In this document: positions 16,655 to 25,601 of the stretch, piece by piece
How the letters are laid out: each line of letters begins with the position of its first letter
How positions within the stretch are numbered: position 1 is the stretch's first letter
NCBI GenBank assembly: GCA_002328185.1
Contig: DCWQ01000037.1
Coordinates: forward strand, 24,033 to 63,218
DNA: 39,186 nt
Source: Dehalococcoidia bacterium UBA2158
GTDB lineage: Bacteria > Chloroflexota > Dehalococcoidia > Lucifugimonadales > UBA3495
Direction: 5' to 3'
The notes under the pieces: model-generated
Told to the model about the DNA's origin: nothing
Database searches by the model: none
What the model saw: only the letters and a program-made list of their open reading frames with translations
Made by a program: the position numbers and the translations under genes

Positions 16655-17127
16655 TACTACCCTCCCGATTCGGGTCCCGGACAGCCTGATATTAGGCATG
16701 GTACGGTCATTCTAATCCACGAAGCCATCCTTGGGGTAAATAGCTCGGGATAGTTTAGTCTTGTAACCATGATCCCTTTGTATATGACGGTACTCCGGGC
16801 GCTGCGAGTCAACACGGATGCAGCTAGATTTCACCTGGTCTGCATCGTAAGAAAGTAACGTCCATGCGGATTCCAGCCGGTTTCCTAGGAAACATCGTCT
16901 TAGCTGTTAGCTAGGTAGCTATCCGCGCGTAGCGACGAGTTGTGCCCAACATCCTTGCCCGACTCCTGCTTCCGTTCTCATTTTTGTCTTAGGGTTGCGA
17001 CAGCTCCAAAACGGGATCCCGTTGTGGCGTGACTACCTAACCGATAAAATATAGCGCACCAAAAGGACTGCGAATTGGAGCAGTAGGATGCTTCGAGCGT
17101 CGTATCCATCCCTAGGAGTTTCATCTT
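16655..17127. other. Intergenic region between divergent units
   Basis: This gap of about 470 bases between divergent genes has no recognisable coding content. A perfect 14-base palindrome GTTTCCTAGGAAAC at 16880-16893 could be an operator. ACGGGATCCCGT at about 17011-17022 is another short palindrome. The possible lipoprotein promoter at 17022-17050 is listed separately. Confidence 0.5.
17022..17050 (+). promoter_or_regulatory. Possible promoter of the lipoprotein gene
   Basis: TTGTGG at 17022-17027 and TAAAAT at 17045-17050 are 17 bases apart. The -10 is a good match but the -35 is weak. Transcription would start near 17057, about 70 bases before the ATG. Confidence 0.35.
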
Positions 17128-17604
17128 ATGTTGAATATCAAAGCCTTTGCGCTATTCTTGACGCTCCTTGTTGCCGCCGGCGGGATGCTTGCAGGCTGCA
17201 ACCCAGAAACTCTGCCCCAAGACGCAAATCCCGTTCCTGGCAAGGGTCCACCCCAGGAGATGCACCGACAGGCCGAAGAGGTTGAGCGCCTTTTGTTGGA
17301 CCACCGCCGGCAGGTGGAGCATGAGCGAATGGAACTCGACCGGATGCGAAATGAAATGCGGGATCAGGCCAATCGGGAGCGGGAGCATGTTGAGCAAACT
17401 CGCCGTACTCTGGAAGAAAGGCAGAAAGAACTGAACGCTAGAGGGTCAATCCTGGCGACGAAAGAAGCCGACCTTCGGGCCACCAATATTGCTGAACTCG
17501 AGGCGAAGATTGCCGATCTTGAGGTTCAGTTAGCTGAACTAGAGGTTCTGTTGGGCGACCTAGAGCAGCGGGCGACAGACTTGTTGCCAAAGGAGTCGGA
17601 GTAG
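17128..17604 (+). CDS. Small lipoprotein with long coiled coil
   Basis: A 158-residue protein with a lipoprotein signal peptide: N-terminal Lys, a hydrophobic core (about 6-20), and lipobox LAGC with Cys24 as the lipidation site. A Pro-rich linker (25-45) precedes a continuous charged helix (about 46-155) with a clear heptad-like pattern (EEVERLLLDHRRQVEHERME, later LEAKIADLEVQLAELEVLL), predicted to be a coiled coil. The start is ATG 17128 with TAGGAG at 17113-17118. No family is recognised. It may be an envelope-anchored spacer or scaffold, but no function can be stated. Repeat-rich coiled coils give misleading similarity scores. Confidence 0.85.
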   Translation: MLNIKAFALFLTLLVAAGGMLAGCNPETLPQDANPVPGKGPPQEMHRQAEEVERLLLDHRRQVEHERMELDRMRNEMRDQANREREHVEQTRRTLEERQKELNARGSILATKEADLRATNIAELEAKIADLEVQLAELEVLLGDLEQRATDLLPKESE

Positions 17605-17773
17605 AGTCCGACTATATCGAGGATGGAAACTCGCTGTGGTGCTAATAAATTATTGAGTTCTGGTTAGATCTCGTCCTTTATGATCGGCCCCTGACGACCG
17701 TGTATTTCCTTTTACCAGAGTAAAATAGCGCTGCCTTATTCCCGTGAAATAATCTTAGAGCCAGGAGAAGACT

Positions 17774-18262
17774 ATGCCAGACCTGACCTCGATGTCCGCC
17801 GCGGTAGGAGCGTTGCTCAAGGAACGGCAACAAACCGTCGCTGTGACAGAATCGTCTTGCGGTGGATTGATTTCCGCGTCACTGGTGGCCGTACCAGGTT
17901 GCTCGGCCTTTTTTGTGGGAGGCGCCACTGTCTATACCCGTACCGCTCAGTACGGTCTCCTTCATGTGGCTGAGTCTGCGTTTGAAGGGATTCGATCCAG
18001 TAGCGAGCCGTATGCGCTGATGAATTCCAGGAATGTGCGAGAGGCGTTGGGCACCACCTGGGCATTGAGTGAGACCGGCGCCAGTGGGCCCACCGGGAAC
18101 AGCCACGGTGATGATCCTGGTCACTCCTGTATGGCCGTGGTCGGCCCCGTCGAACGATCGATTACCGTCGAGACTCGCGTTGCCGACCGGGAGGCGAACA
18201 TGTGGATTTTTGCCAAGGCGGCGTTGGAGTTGCTGGAAAAGTGCATACAGGAGTCTTCCTGA
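17774..18262 (+). CDS. CinA C-terminal-domain (PncC-like) nicotinamide-nucleotide amidase
   Basis: A 162-residue stand-alone CinA/PncC domain, which hydrolyses nicotinamide mononucleotide to nicotinate mononucleotide in pyridine-nucleotide salvage. The motif TESSCGGLISASL near residues 25-37 and the later TGASGPTGN and GDDPGHSC segments are the family's conserved blocks. The start is ATG 17774 after GCCAGGAGA. The usual COG1058 (molybdopterin-binding-like) half is absent, as in E. coli PncC. Some positions look divergent (VREALGTTWALSETGAS), so activity should be tested before being assumed. Its neighbours give no functional link. Confidence 0.82.
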   Translation: MPDLTSMSAAVGALLKERQQTVAVTESSCGGLISASLVAVPGCSAFFVGGATVYTRTAQYGLLHVAESAFEGIRSSSEPYALMNSRNVREALGTTWALSETGASGPTGNSHGDDPGHSCMAVVGPVERSITVETRVADREANMWIFAKAALELLEKCIQESS

Positions 18263-18329
18263 CGCTACGAAGGTCCCATGTCGGACGATCCGGGTTTATA
18301 TCATGAGCTTGCAGCAACCTGCGACCGCT

Positions 18330-19244
18330 CTAACTAGGAAGCACCCCAGCCGTTTTTGTTTGCAGCCTGTAAATACTGGTCCGCGCGGTCACGAACAAAA
18401 CACTCCCATCCTCTCCCCAACCCAGATTCGCAGGCAGTTCTGGTAATATAATTCGTCCCAAAAACTCGCCGTTGGCTCGGCATACCCACACTCCGCCTGG
18501 GCCGGTACAAAACACGTTGCCCTGCTGATCCACCTTTAGGCCGTCGGGTACGCCGGAGTCTTCCGATGACATATCCAACAGGATACGATTGTTACTCAGC
18601 CTGCCATCCACCCCTACATCAAACGCCCGGATCTGCTTGCGAGCCGAATCATCGACGTAAAGAATTGACTCATCGGGCGAAAAGGCTAGGCCGTTTGGCA
18701 ACGCGAAGTCATCCACTAGGAGATCCAGGCTACCGTCAGGGCCGAGGCGGTACACACCATTACAGGACTGTTCCTTTCCGGGGATGGGTTGGGTCCACCA
18801 GTTCTCGGGCCGCGGCATGCCGGGGACGCTGGGTTGGATGGCGTAGGGCGGGTCAGTGAAATAGATGGTGCCATCCGACTTGACCACGATGTCATTGGGG
18901 CTGTTCAGTCGCATGCCGTCAAACTGCTCCGCCAAGACCTCGCGCCTCCCATCGTCCGCCACGCGTACCACGCGGCGACCACCGTGCTCAGCTGCCAACA
19001 CCTGCCCCTGATGATCCAGAGTCAGGCCATTGGACATCCCCGTCGTGTAAGTAGTCAGTTCTGGGCCTTCAGGCAGCCGATGCCAACGCGCAATCCGATT
19101 GTTCGGAATATCACTAAATAGAAGGGAACCATCGCGCCACACCGGCCCTTCGGTAAACCCTAATCCGCCGGCTATGCGCTCAACCGACGCATCGGGATCA
19201 ATGAGATCGTGAAGTCCCAGGTTTTGAACATCTAGAGTTGACAT
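18330..19244 (-). CDS. SMP-30/gluconolactonase/LRE-family hydrolase
   Basis: A 304-residue six-bladed beta-propeller of the SMP-30/gluconolactonase family, metal-dependent lactonases of sugar or aromatic lactones. Metal ligands are visible: Glu32 (GFTEGPVW), Asn184 (LPNGLAFSPD) and Asp198/199 (LYVDDS), matching Glu, Asn and Asp of SMP-30. SPNDIVV near 115-121 is another family segment. I place the start at ATG 19244 behind GGAGGC; the open frame runs 21 codons further but without a better start. There is no signal peptide. It is divergent from the GMC oxidoreductase remnant, which suggests a once larger sugar- or alcohol-oxidising cluster in which the oxidase made a lactone for this enzyme. 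Confidence 0.9.
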   Translation of the reverse strand: MSTLDVQNLGLHDLIDPDASVERIAGGLGFTEGPVWRDGSLLFSDIPNNRIARWHRLPEGPELTTYTTGMSNGLTLDHQGQVLAAEHGGRRVVRVADDGRREVLAEQFDGMRLNSPNDIVVKSDGTIYFTDPPYAIQPSVPGMPRPENWWTQPIPGKEQSCNGVYRLGPDGSLDLLVDDFALPNGLAFSPDESILYVDDSARKQIRAFDVGVDGRLSNNRILLDMSSEDSGVPDGLKVDQQGNVFCTGPGGVWVCRANGEFLGRIILPELPANLGWGEDGSVLFVTARTSIYRLQTKTAGVLPS

Positions 19245-19383
19245 TGCTCGCCTCCGTCGATGGTGTGATGTGATCTTTGCCCCAGTCAGCATCGGGACAT
19301 TACGCATTATATTGGCAGTTCCGGCTTTGCACCTAAACTCTGTGTTGAATCGAAAATCTAATGTCCATCCGTGCGCTAAGGGA

Positions 19384-19716
19384 TCCGGATGGCGGCCCGG
19401 CTACTGGAATCCGATGCGTATAACGGTAGCCGACTACCGGATCAGTCCCACGGAAGACAGCTTGAACAACCACGATGCATTGGACCTCTGGTTGCGTCAG
19501 ACGGTGGGCACCGCCAGGCACGTGTCTGGTACCTGCAAGATGGGGCCTGTTTCAGACCCGATGACTGTGGTCGACCAGCACTGCCGGGTCAAAGGGATAG
19601 TTGGCCTTTGGGTGGTTGATGCGTCGATCATGCCGAGGGTTCCCCGCTCCGGGGGCACCCGCGCGACCGTTCTGATGATTGCGGAACGTGTAGTGGAGTG
19701 GATCTCTGAGGCCTAG
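19384..19716 (+). pseudogene. GMC oxidoreductase, C-terminal remnant only
   Basis: About 110 codons match the C-terminal end of glucose-methanol-choline oxidoreductases. They include the active-site His segment ARHVSGTCKMGPV, a CRVKGI stretch, and the FAD-covering VVDASIMPRVPRSG with a terminal MIAERVVEW. No start codon, FAD-binding N-terminal domain or substrate domain is present in the region upstream, which is occupied by the SMP-30 gene start. The sequence before 19384 is unrelated. This is a truncated, non-functional fragment left by a deletion or rearrangement. Confidence 0.82.
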
Positions 19717-19932
19717 CGTGAATCAGCCTTGTTACTCATTGTTCGTAGCTGATGATTGTCTACGAAAAGAAACCTGGTGCTTCGCTAATAAAGCCAAACA
19801 GTCGCTAGTTTCGGGTGTTGTTGGGATACGCGGACACAACGCCGACGAAGACCCGCCCAAGAACGGGTTGCAGGCCATGGGCCTATCGCCCAGTTAAACT
19901 TGGCTTCGTGTGACCTTGTTCTCAGTTGAGCG

Positions 19933-20973
19933 TTATAAGACCTGGCGGAGCCTTGGGTCCAGCTTGTCCCGTAGCCAGTCGCCGAATAGGTTCAGCGACA
20001 TCACGGTGAGCATTATCGCCAAACCAGGAAAGGTGGAGATCCACCAGAATCCGGCTAGCCGGTCACGTCCATCCGATACCATGGAACCCCAAGCCGCGGT
20101 GGGCGGGGGGACACCAGCCCCCAGGAAGCTCAACACAGATTCCAGAAGGATAACAATACCGATCTGCAGCGTGGCCACTACGATAAGAGTGTTGATGGTA
20201 CCTGGGAAGATATGGACGAAGAGTATCCTCAGTGTCGATGCACCGGACACCTTGGCCAACGCCACATAGTCTTGCGTCTTTAGCTGCAACACTTCGCCAC
20301 GGATCTGACGGGCGAAACGCGGCCAAATAAAAAGGCAAAGCACGGTTACTATTATCGAGAAGGACTGACCCAGGGTCACCACAAGGACCAAGGCAACCAA
20401 AATCAGAGGCAGAGAGAGCATGACATCGACGAACCGCATGATCAGTTCGTCTACCCAGCCTCCGTGCCAACCGGCGACCAGTCCTAGGGACACCCCGATG
20501 GTGCCGCCGACACCCAGGGTCACTACAGCCACTACCAGAGATATGCGGGCGCCGTAGATCACGCGGGACAATAGGTCCCTGCCCAACTGGTCGGTGCCCA
20601 GCAGGTATTTGGTGCTGCCGCCGCCCGAGATCTCAACTTCTACCGTATCGCCTACGGCGGCTTGCGGGTCGATCTTCTGGGCTTTCCTCAGGGTTATCAA
20701 CCTTCCTTGTTCCTCCAAGGCGACACTGTCGGCAACTGTTTTTAGCGCGGTTCCAGGGCCGGACCAGAAGGGCGGCAGATTACGCTCCCTCAAGTTGCCC
20801 CGGTCTGGGTCGTGGGGAGCGACCCATGGCGCTGCGATGCCAGAAACAAGCACCAGGGAGAGCAAAAAGACCGGCACGATGGGCCATACGCGTAATGCGC
20901 GCCAGATACCTGGCAAGCTGATGAGCCGTGGCTCTCGGGGTGCGAGGATATCTGTGGTTTCTTGGGATGCCAT
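19933..20973 (-). CDS. ABC importer permease, DppC/OppC type
   Basis: A 346-residue inner-membrane permease of peptide/nickel-type ABC importers. It has an N-terminal hydrophobic segment (about 30-50), then an unusually long extracytoplasmic insertion (about 55-125, with the GGSTKYLLGTDQLGRDLLSR motif of the family), and five further helices. The EAA-like loop that contacts the ATPase is DYVALAKVSGAS followed by FVHIFPG. The start is ATG 20973 with AGGAG upstream, 20 bases after the DppB-like stop. It is last in the SBP-DppB-DppC operon. Confidence 0.93.
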   Translation of the reverse strand: MASQETTDILAPREPRLISLPGIWRALRVWPIVPVFLLSLVLVSGIAAPWVAPHDPDRGNLRERNLPPFWSGPGTALKTVADSVALEEQGRLITLRKAQKIDPQAAVGDTVEVEISGGGSTKYLLGTDQLGRDLLSRVIYGARISLVVAVVTLGVGGTIGVSLGLVAGWHGGWVDELIMRFVDVMLSLPLILVALVLVVTLGQSFSIIVTVLCLFIWPRFARQIRGEVLQLKTQDYVALAKVSGASTLRILFVHIFPGTINTLIVVATLQIGIVILLESVLSFLGAGVPPPTAAWGSMVSDGRDRLAGFWWISTFPGLAIMLTVMSLNLFGDWLRDKLDPRLRQVL

Positions 20974-20993
20974 CTGCTCTACGCTCCTAGACC

Positions 20994-21911
20994 TTATGTG
21001 TAACGAATACGTGGGTCTATCACCGCGTATAGGACGTCTACCAGGAAGGACGCGGTCACGTACAAGAGAGTGAATACGATGACTACCGCCTGGAGGAGGG
21101 CATAATCAAGGCCGAACAAAGCGTCCACGGCAAGCTTGCCGAGTCCGGGCCAGGCGAACACAGTCTCCGTAACCAGGGAGCCAGTAACCAGTGCGCCAAG
21201 AGTAACGCCAGCAAAGGTCAACGCCGGTATAACGGCGTTTCGCAAGGCGTGCTTAAGGATGATGGATTTGCCGGGCACTCCTTTGGCGCGGGCCAATTTT
21301 ATGTACTCCGAGTCCAGCACGTCTAGCATCGCCGAGCGAATCAACCTCAAGTTGGCAGCCGCATAGAACCAGCCCAGCGTGATGGCTGGGAGAATTACGC
21401 CCCGTGGGTCTTCACGACCGAACGGTGGTACCCAGCCAAGGTGAACTGAGAAGAAGAACATCAGCATTATTCCCAGCCAGAAAGGCGGCGCCGATTGACC
21501 GACGAGGGCCACGGCCCTGCCGAACTGGTCGACAAGGCTGCCTCTCTTGACCGCCGATATGATACCCAGCGGAACGCCGATCAGCAGAGATAGCGCGAAC
21601 GAGGCCGCCGCTAGCTGAAGAGTGGCGGGAAGATGTTCCAGCACGATGTGCATGGCGGGCCGCCCCTGTTGGATCGACTCACCGAATTCTCCCCGTAATG
21701 CGTCTTTGATGAATATCCCGTACTGCTGGTAATAGGACTTGTCCAGCCCCAGGGCCTCACCCATCCGGTCCCAGTCCTCCATAGTGGAGTAGTCATCAAG
21801 CAGGAGGGCACGAGGATCACCGGCGGCCCTGCTCATGATGAAGATCACCAGTGAGACGACCATAACAGTAACGATGGCTACTAAGAAGCGGCGCATCAAG
21901 AACTTCTGCAT
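20994..21911 (-). CDS. ABC importer permease, DppB/OppB type
   Basis: A 305-residue permease paired with the DppC-like protein. It has an N-terminal helix (MQKFLMRRFLVAIVTVMVVSL) and a characteristic SRAAGDPRALLLDD periplasmic segment. The cytoplasmic EAA loop is EYIKLARAKGVPGKSII followed by HALRNAVIP. I choose ATG 21911. An upstream ATG at 21971 would start inside the perfect hairpin at 21968-22007 and add residues unlike the family. It probably forms a heterodimer with the DppC-like permease to import oligopeptides or another solute delivered by the adjacent binding protein. Confidence 0.92.
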   Translation of the reverse strand: MQKFLMRRFLVAIVTVMVVSLVIFIMSRAAGDPRALLLDDYSTMEDWDRMGEALGLDKSYYQQYGIFIKDALRGEFGESIQQGRPAMHIVLEHLPATLQLAAASFALSLLIGVPLGIISAVKRGSLVDQFGRAVALVGQSAPPFWLGIMLMFFFSVHLGWVPPFGREDPRGVILPAITLGWFYAAANLRLIRSAMLDVLDSEYIKLARAKGVPGKSIILKHALRNAVIPALTFAGVTLGALVTGSLVTETVFAWPGLGKLAVDALFGLDYALLQAVVIVFTLLYVTASFLVDVLYAVIDPRIRYT

Positions 21912-21967
21912 GCCCTTACATCTCCAATCGAAGGCTGTCGATATCTGGTCGGCACAGAGGTGAATGT

Positions 21968-22007
21968 CCAAGCCGGACGCACATCGTCAGAAATGCGTCC
22001 GGCTTGG
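21968..22007 (-). promoter_or_regulatory. 14-bp perfect stem-loop between the SBP and permease genes
   Basis: CCAAGCCGGACGCA at 21968-21981 pairs perfectly with TGCGTCCGGCTTGG at 21994-22007 over a 12-base loop. It is placed between the binding-protein stop (22053) and the permease start (21911). No T-run follows on the transcribed strand. This is the usual position of a stem-loop that protects binding-protein mRNA from 3' decay and gives it higher expression than the permeases. Confidence 0.75.
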
Positions 22008-22052
22008 AGGTTGTCGCCGTCCTAGGGCTTCTCGGCCCTACTTGCTATGGTC

Positions 22053-23867
22053 CTAGCGGTGCTTGATGTACTGATACCCATTGATGTTTCTGAGGTCCGT
22101 GAATTTGATATCAGCCTTCCATTCCTCGATGCGCGGACCCACCGGCCATACAGCGCCAACGCTGTAGAGCCCAATGTAGGTGAGTGCATTGTCGAAGAGC
22201 CAATTGCCCAGCTCCGATTCCAGTCGAACCAAGTCCACCGGGTCTACGGCCGAGCTGATCCTGGGCATGATGTCTTCCATCCAAGGGTGGCTCGCGCCAG
22301 CATTCCACGCTGCGTTCTCGGTGATCAGATTCTGAGCTCCGACCGTTACGATCCGGGCGCCAGCGGCGTGGCAGGTGGCCCCCTGGTATGTGCGGGCGAC
22401 CATCGTGGGCCGCAGAGTGGAATAGGGGAGACTCTGCAATTTTACGTTTAGCCCTATGTCGCCCCACATCTGCGCTATCGCACCGCACGCCTCCACTTCA
22501 GCGGGAGCGCCGCGTAACGATGGTGTGAGCGTGATGTCGAAACCGTCGGGGTAGCCGGCCTCGGAGAGAAGCTGCTTGGCACGTTCCGGGTTGTATTCCC
22601 AGTCGCCATCGATCTGCGATCCGTGGTTGCCCCAGAACCAAAGTTTGATCGGGTCGGCAAACCCTCTGAGCAGGGTCTCGATGATGGTATCCCGGTCGAT
22701 GGCGAGCCCCAAGGCTTGCCGTATCTTGCGGGCGTTCTCCCACTCTGGGGAGTCTGTATGCCAATCGCTGGAGATCCACGGCACCTCGGGATCGTAGGAC
22801 GACCGGTTTTCGGTGTCGGGCTTAGAGGCTTCCGTATAGTAGCCTCCGTATAAGTTGATGGCGTAGTCGATGGCGTTGGACACCGATAACAACTTCGCCC
22901 CTTCCACTTTTTCGATCTCTGGGATGGAGTCAAAGGCCATCAGGAATGTGTCCAGCGTGCCGGTCTGGAATCCGGCGATACGTGACGACTCCTCCGGAAT
23001 CTCTTTGAAGATCAGCTCCGCGAAGGCCGGCGTCTGGTCCCAATGGTCTTCAACTGCCGCCATGCGCCAGAACTCGTTTTCACGGTGCTCTTCCATAGAC
23101 CAGGGCCCGGTGCCGGAGATGTCACGGTTGGCTGCTTCAAGACCGATCTCATCAGACTGGGCTTTGCTCACTACCCAGTTGGAGGAGCCGGAAGGAGTTT
23201 TTGCCAACCAGTTCTCTAATGTCACCAATTCCGATAATGCTATGCCAGTATGGACATCAATTGTATAGTCGTCGACCTGGGTGACACTGCCACCTTCAGC
23301 CGTCCAGAAGCCTTGGAAGTCTGGGGTCCTGGCATGCAATGGATTGACACCCCATCCTTCCTGGTAGGAATAGATCACATCTGCGGCGGTCATCTCGCCG
23401 TAGCCCTTGTGGAACTCAACCCCCTTTCTGAGGTTGAAAGTCCAGGTCTTGAAATCGTCTGAGATGCTCCAGGACTCGGCTAGCCAGCCTTCAACCTCTT
23501 TGTCGATGTTGATGGTCACTAGCCCTTCGCTGATGGGAGCCGTCTGCTGAACGAAAAGGGCAGGGTTAACGGCCAATGCGGGGTGCCCTTGGAACGTTCC
23601 CAATTCCTTCTGGCCCACCGTTAAGGTTCCCGCCGGCTTGACTTTGGCTGCCGGCGCCTTAGCCGCCGCCGGTTTAGCAGTAGGCGCTGCCTTCGTAACT
23701 CCTGCTACTTTAACTGGCGCTTTCGACTCAGCTTTCGGCGCAGCAGCTTTTGGGGCAGCTGCTTGAGGTGCCTCCGTTGCCGACGATCCACAGGCCACCA
23801 ACAAGAAAAGGCACAGCAACAGGAACGTAAGTAAGTAAACCCCATGGTTTTGTGAACTGTTGAACAT
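22053..23867 (-). CDS. ABC importer solute-binding lipoprotein (peptide family 5)
   Basis: A 604-residue SBP_bac_5 (DppA/OppA-like) protein. It has a lipoprotein signal ending in LLVAC (Cys about residue 26), then an Ala/Lys/Pro-rich linker (about 30-85, with repeated AAPKA units), then the type II binding fold. Typical family segments are visible, such as WTFNLRKGVEFHKG, the DVIYSYQ region and EYNPERAKQLLSEAGYPDGF. The start is ATG 23867 with GGAGGAG; the frame extends 8 codons upstream. It would be anchored at the membrane and deliver oligopeptides or similar ligands to the two permeases. No ATPase gene lies within the window. Confidence 0.93.
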   Translation of the reverse strand: MFNSSQNHGVYLLTFLLLCLFLLVACGSSATEAPQAAAPKAAAPKAESKAPVKVAGVTKAAPTAKPAAAKAPAAKVKPAGTLTVGQKELGTFQGHPALAVNPALFVQQTAPISEGLVTINIDKEVEGWLAESWSISDDFKTWTFNLRKGVEFHKGYGEMTAADVIYSYQEGWGVNPLHARTPDFQGFWTAEGGSVTQVDDYTIDVHTGIALSELVTLENWLAKTPSGSSNWVVSKAQSDEIGLEAANRDISGTGPWSMEEHRENEFWRMAAVEDHWDQTPAFAELIFKEIPEESSRIAGFQTGTLDTFLMAFDSIPEIEKVEGAKLLSVSNAIDYAINLYGGYYTEASKPDTENRSSYDPEVPWISSDWHTDSPEWENARKIRQALGLAIDRDTIIETLLRGFADPIKLWFWGNHGSQIDGDWEYNPERAKQLLSEAGYPDGFDITLTPSLRGAPAEVEACGAIAQMWGDIGLNVKLQSLPYSTLRPTMVARTYQGATCHAAGARIVTVGAQNLITENAAWNAGASHPWMEDIMPRISSAVDPVDLVRLESELGNWLFDNALTYIGLYSVGAVWPVGPRIEEWKADIKFTDLRNINGYQYIKHR

Positions 23868-25030
23868 GGTCACATCTCCTCCAGATTTCAAGTTGTCTAT
23901 GATTCCGTGTCTGCCTCCTAGCGACAGAAGCAGGTGAAATCTTAGATTGATTATTTATATAGTGACGATAATAGCAAGGCTTTACCTATATGTTTCTGAC
24001 ACTATTAACGATAAAGCTGCTTAACTACTGCTATATAACAGGCTAAGCATATTAATTATGCGAAAACATAATAGATACGTTCAGTGATGTCAAGCTTTAA
24101 TTCCGGCTCAGACCGCCTGGTTAAACAAAAGAATATGGATAGACTGGGATTTTCCCCGTGTTCAGTGTTCCGAAACGTTCCGGTAGGCTTGATTCTTTAT
24201 AGTGATAACCGCATCGCTTTTTGGCCTAATTTAATCCTCCAACCAATAAACAACTGGATCTAGCTCCGTCTTCGGCAAATCATCCAGGCAAGACAAGGGT
24301 CAGGGCAGCGGGAGCTCTGGTGGAAGCCCTGATAATAGGTGACCGACGTCAAGTAACATCGGAGGTAGGCGATGCAAAATAAGGATCAACGTCTAGCAAT
24401 AAGACTGGCCGTGTTGACCTGAAAATCACGTGACCGTTTACCTATAATGAAGGAGGCAGCATTGTACTCTTCGGCGTATCTATTCACTACGTCGAGTATG
24501 ACTCTAAAGTAACCCTGCATAATTTCTTCATCCTATGGTAAATACCAATCCATTTTCCGTAAGTTCTCGATTCGACCCAGAGCGGGTCACCAATTTTTAA
24601 GCATAACCCCCCCCTTAATTGAGGGACCATGCTAACTGGATTCATGGTTTTAAGCGTGGAATCTCCACCTACTCGACACAATGGAAGCGAGCATCATTGA
24701 ATATGGCGTTCCGTCTGAAGTACTTCGTAAAAAATAATCTACATACACGGATTTAAACCACTGGCCTCTACGTTCCGAACGGTGGACGCTATTTCTGTGC
24801 TTTACACCGACAATAATCGTAATTTAATACCGTGGGATTGCATTCGGTGTCCAGAACGACGCGCGCTACCACCGGACCGTTCATATCCATCAGAATATAC
24901 GAACAAACGTCCTCTCTAGCGTGAACCTGAGCGGAGTAATTGCGTACACATCGTCACCATGAGAGGAAAAACGCTCACTCAACTTGAAACGGAACGTTTG
25001 CGCGAATAGAGTCCAAGAAAGTAAAGGAGC
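23868..25030. other. Long gene-free, AT-richer region
   Basis: About 1.16 kb between the binding-protein start and the end of smpB has no credible gene. Its composition is visibly more AT-rich than the flanks. The only open frame over 60 codons (24487-24681, minus) has no recognisable domain. A short hairpin ATTATG/CATAAT lies at 24055-24072. I saw no tRNA, no tmRNA (which often sits near smpB) and no T-box or riboswitch. The binding-protein operon promoter must lie at the left side of this region on the minus strand. It may be decayed or horizontally acquired DNA. Confidence 0.55.
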
Positions 25031-25558
25031 CTATTCTCTGTTGGCGCCCATAGCCCGGCGGGCTTCGCGGTCCATGTCACGGTCGATGATGGCTCGGCGT
25101 TTGTCGTACTGGCGTTTGCCCCGGGCCATGCCCAATTCGACTTTGGCCACGTGGTGTTTGATGTAGACGCGCAAAGCCACGATGGTCAGGCCTCGCTCGG
25201 CTGCCGCGGCGGCCATCTCCAGTATCTCGGCGCGGTGCAGCAGCAGCTTGCGGTTGCGCTTGGGGTCGTGGTTATTGAGGCTAGCCGGGTCGTATGGAGC
25301 GATGTAGGCGTTGTGGAGCCACATCTCGCCGTCGTTGACCCTGGCATAGGCGTCGGAGAGGTCGATCTTTCCGGCCCTGATGGACTTGATCTCGGTGCCG
25401 GTCAGCAGGAGTCCGGCTTCGTAGCGGTCCAGTATCTCGTAGTTGAAATGGGCCCGGCGGTTGCTTGCCACAGGGCGAAAGTCTTTAGCAGCGGGCTTCT
25501 GTTGGTCCGCTTTCTTATTCGCCGGGACGGTTGGAGTCGACGCCCTTTTCTTCGCCAC
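25031..25558 (-). CDS. smpB: SsrA-binding protein SmpB
   Basis: A 175-residue RNA-binding partner of tmRNA in ribosome rescue. The OB-fold core runs from about residue 30 (ASNRRAHFNYEI), with GLLLTGTEIKSIRAGKIDL, the HNAYIAPYD segment, LLLHRAEI and the C-terminal tail RGKRQYDKRR that becomes helical in the mRNA channel. The family is usually 150-160 residues; here there is an extra Lys/Ala/Pro-rich N-terminal extension of about 25 residues. It follows ctpA on the same strand with a 43-base gap. No tmRNA gene was found in this window. Confidence 0.96.
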   Translation of the reverse strand: MAKKRASTPTVPANKKADQQKPAAKDFRPVASNRRAHFNYEILDRYEAGLLLTGTEIKSIRAGKIDLSDAYARVNDGEMWLHNAYIAPYDPASLNNHDPKRNRKLLLHRAEILEMAAAAAERGLTIVALRVYIKHHVAKVELGMARGKRQYDKRRAIIDRDMDREARRAMGANRE

Positions 25559-25601
25559 TGCCTTTCACTTTCTATCCAAGTACTCGAGGGCTGGCCAACG
25601 C

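Noticed and set aside
21912..21971. Longer DppB-like start at ATG 21971
   Set aside because: The extra residues begin inside the perfect hairpin and do not resemble family N-termini; ATG 21911 gives the normal start.
24487..24681. Minus-strand open frame in the long AT-richer gap
   Set aside because: Unrecognisable sequence, no ribosome binding site; expected by chance in a 1.1 kb gap.
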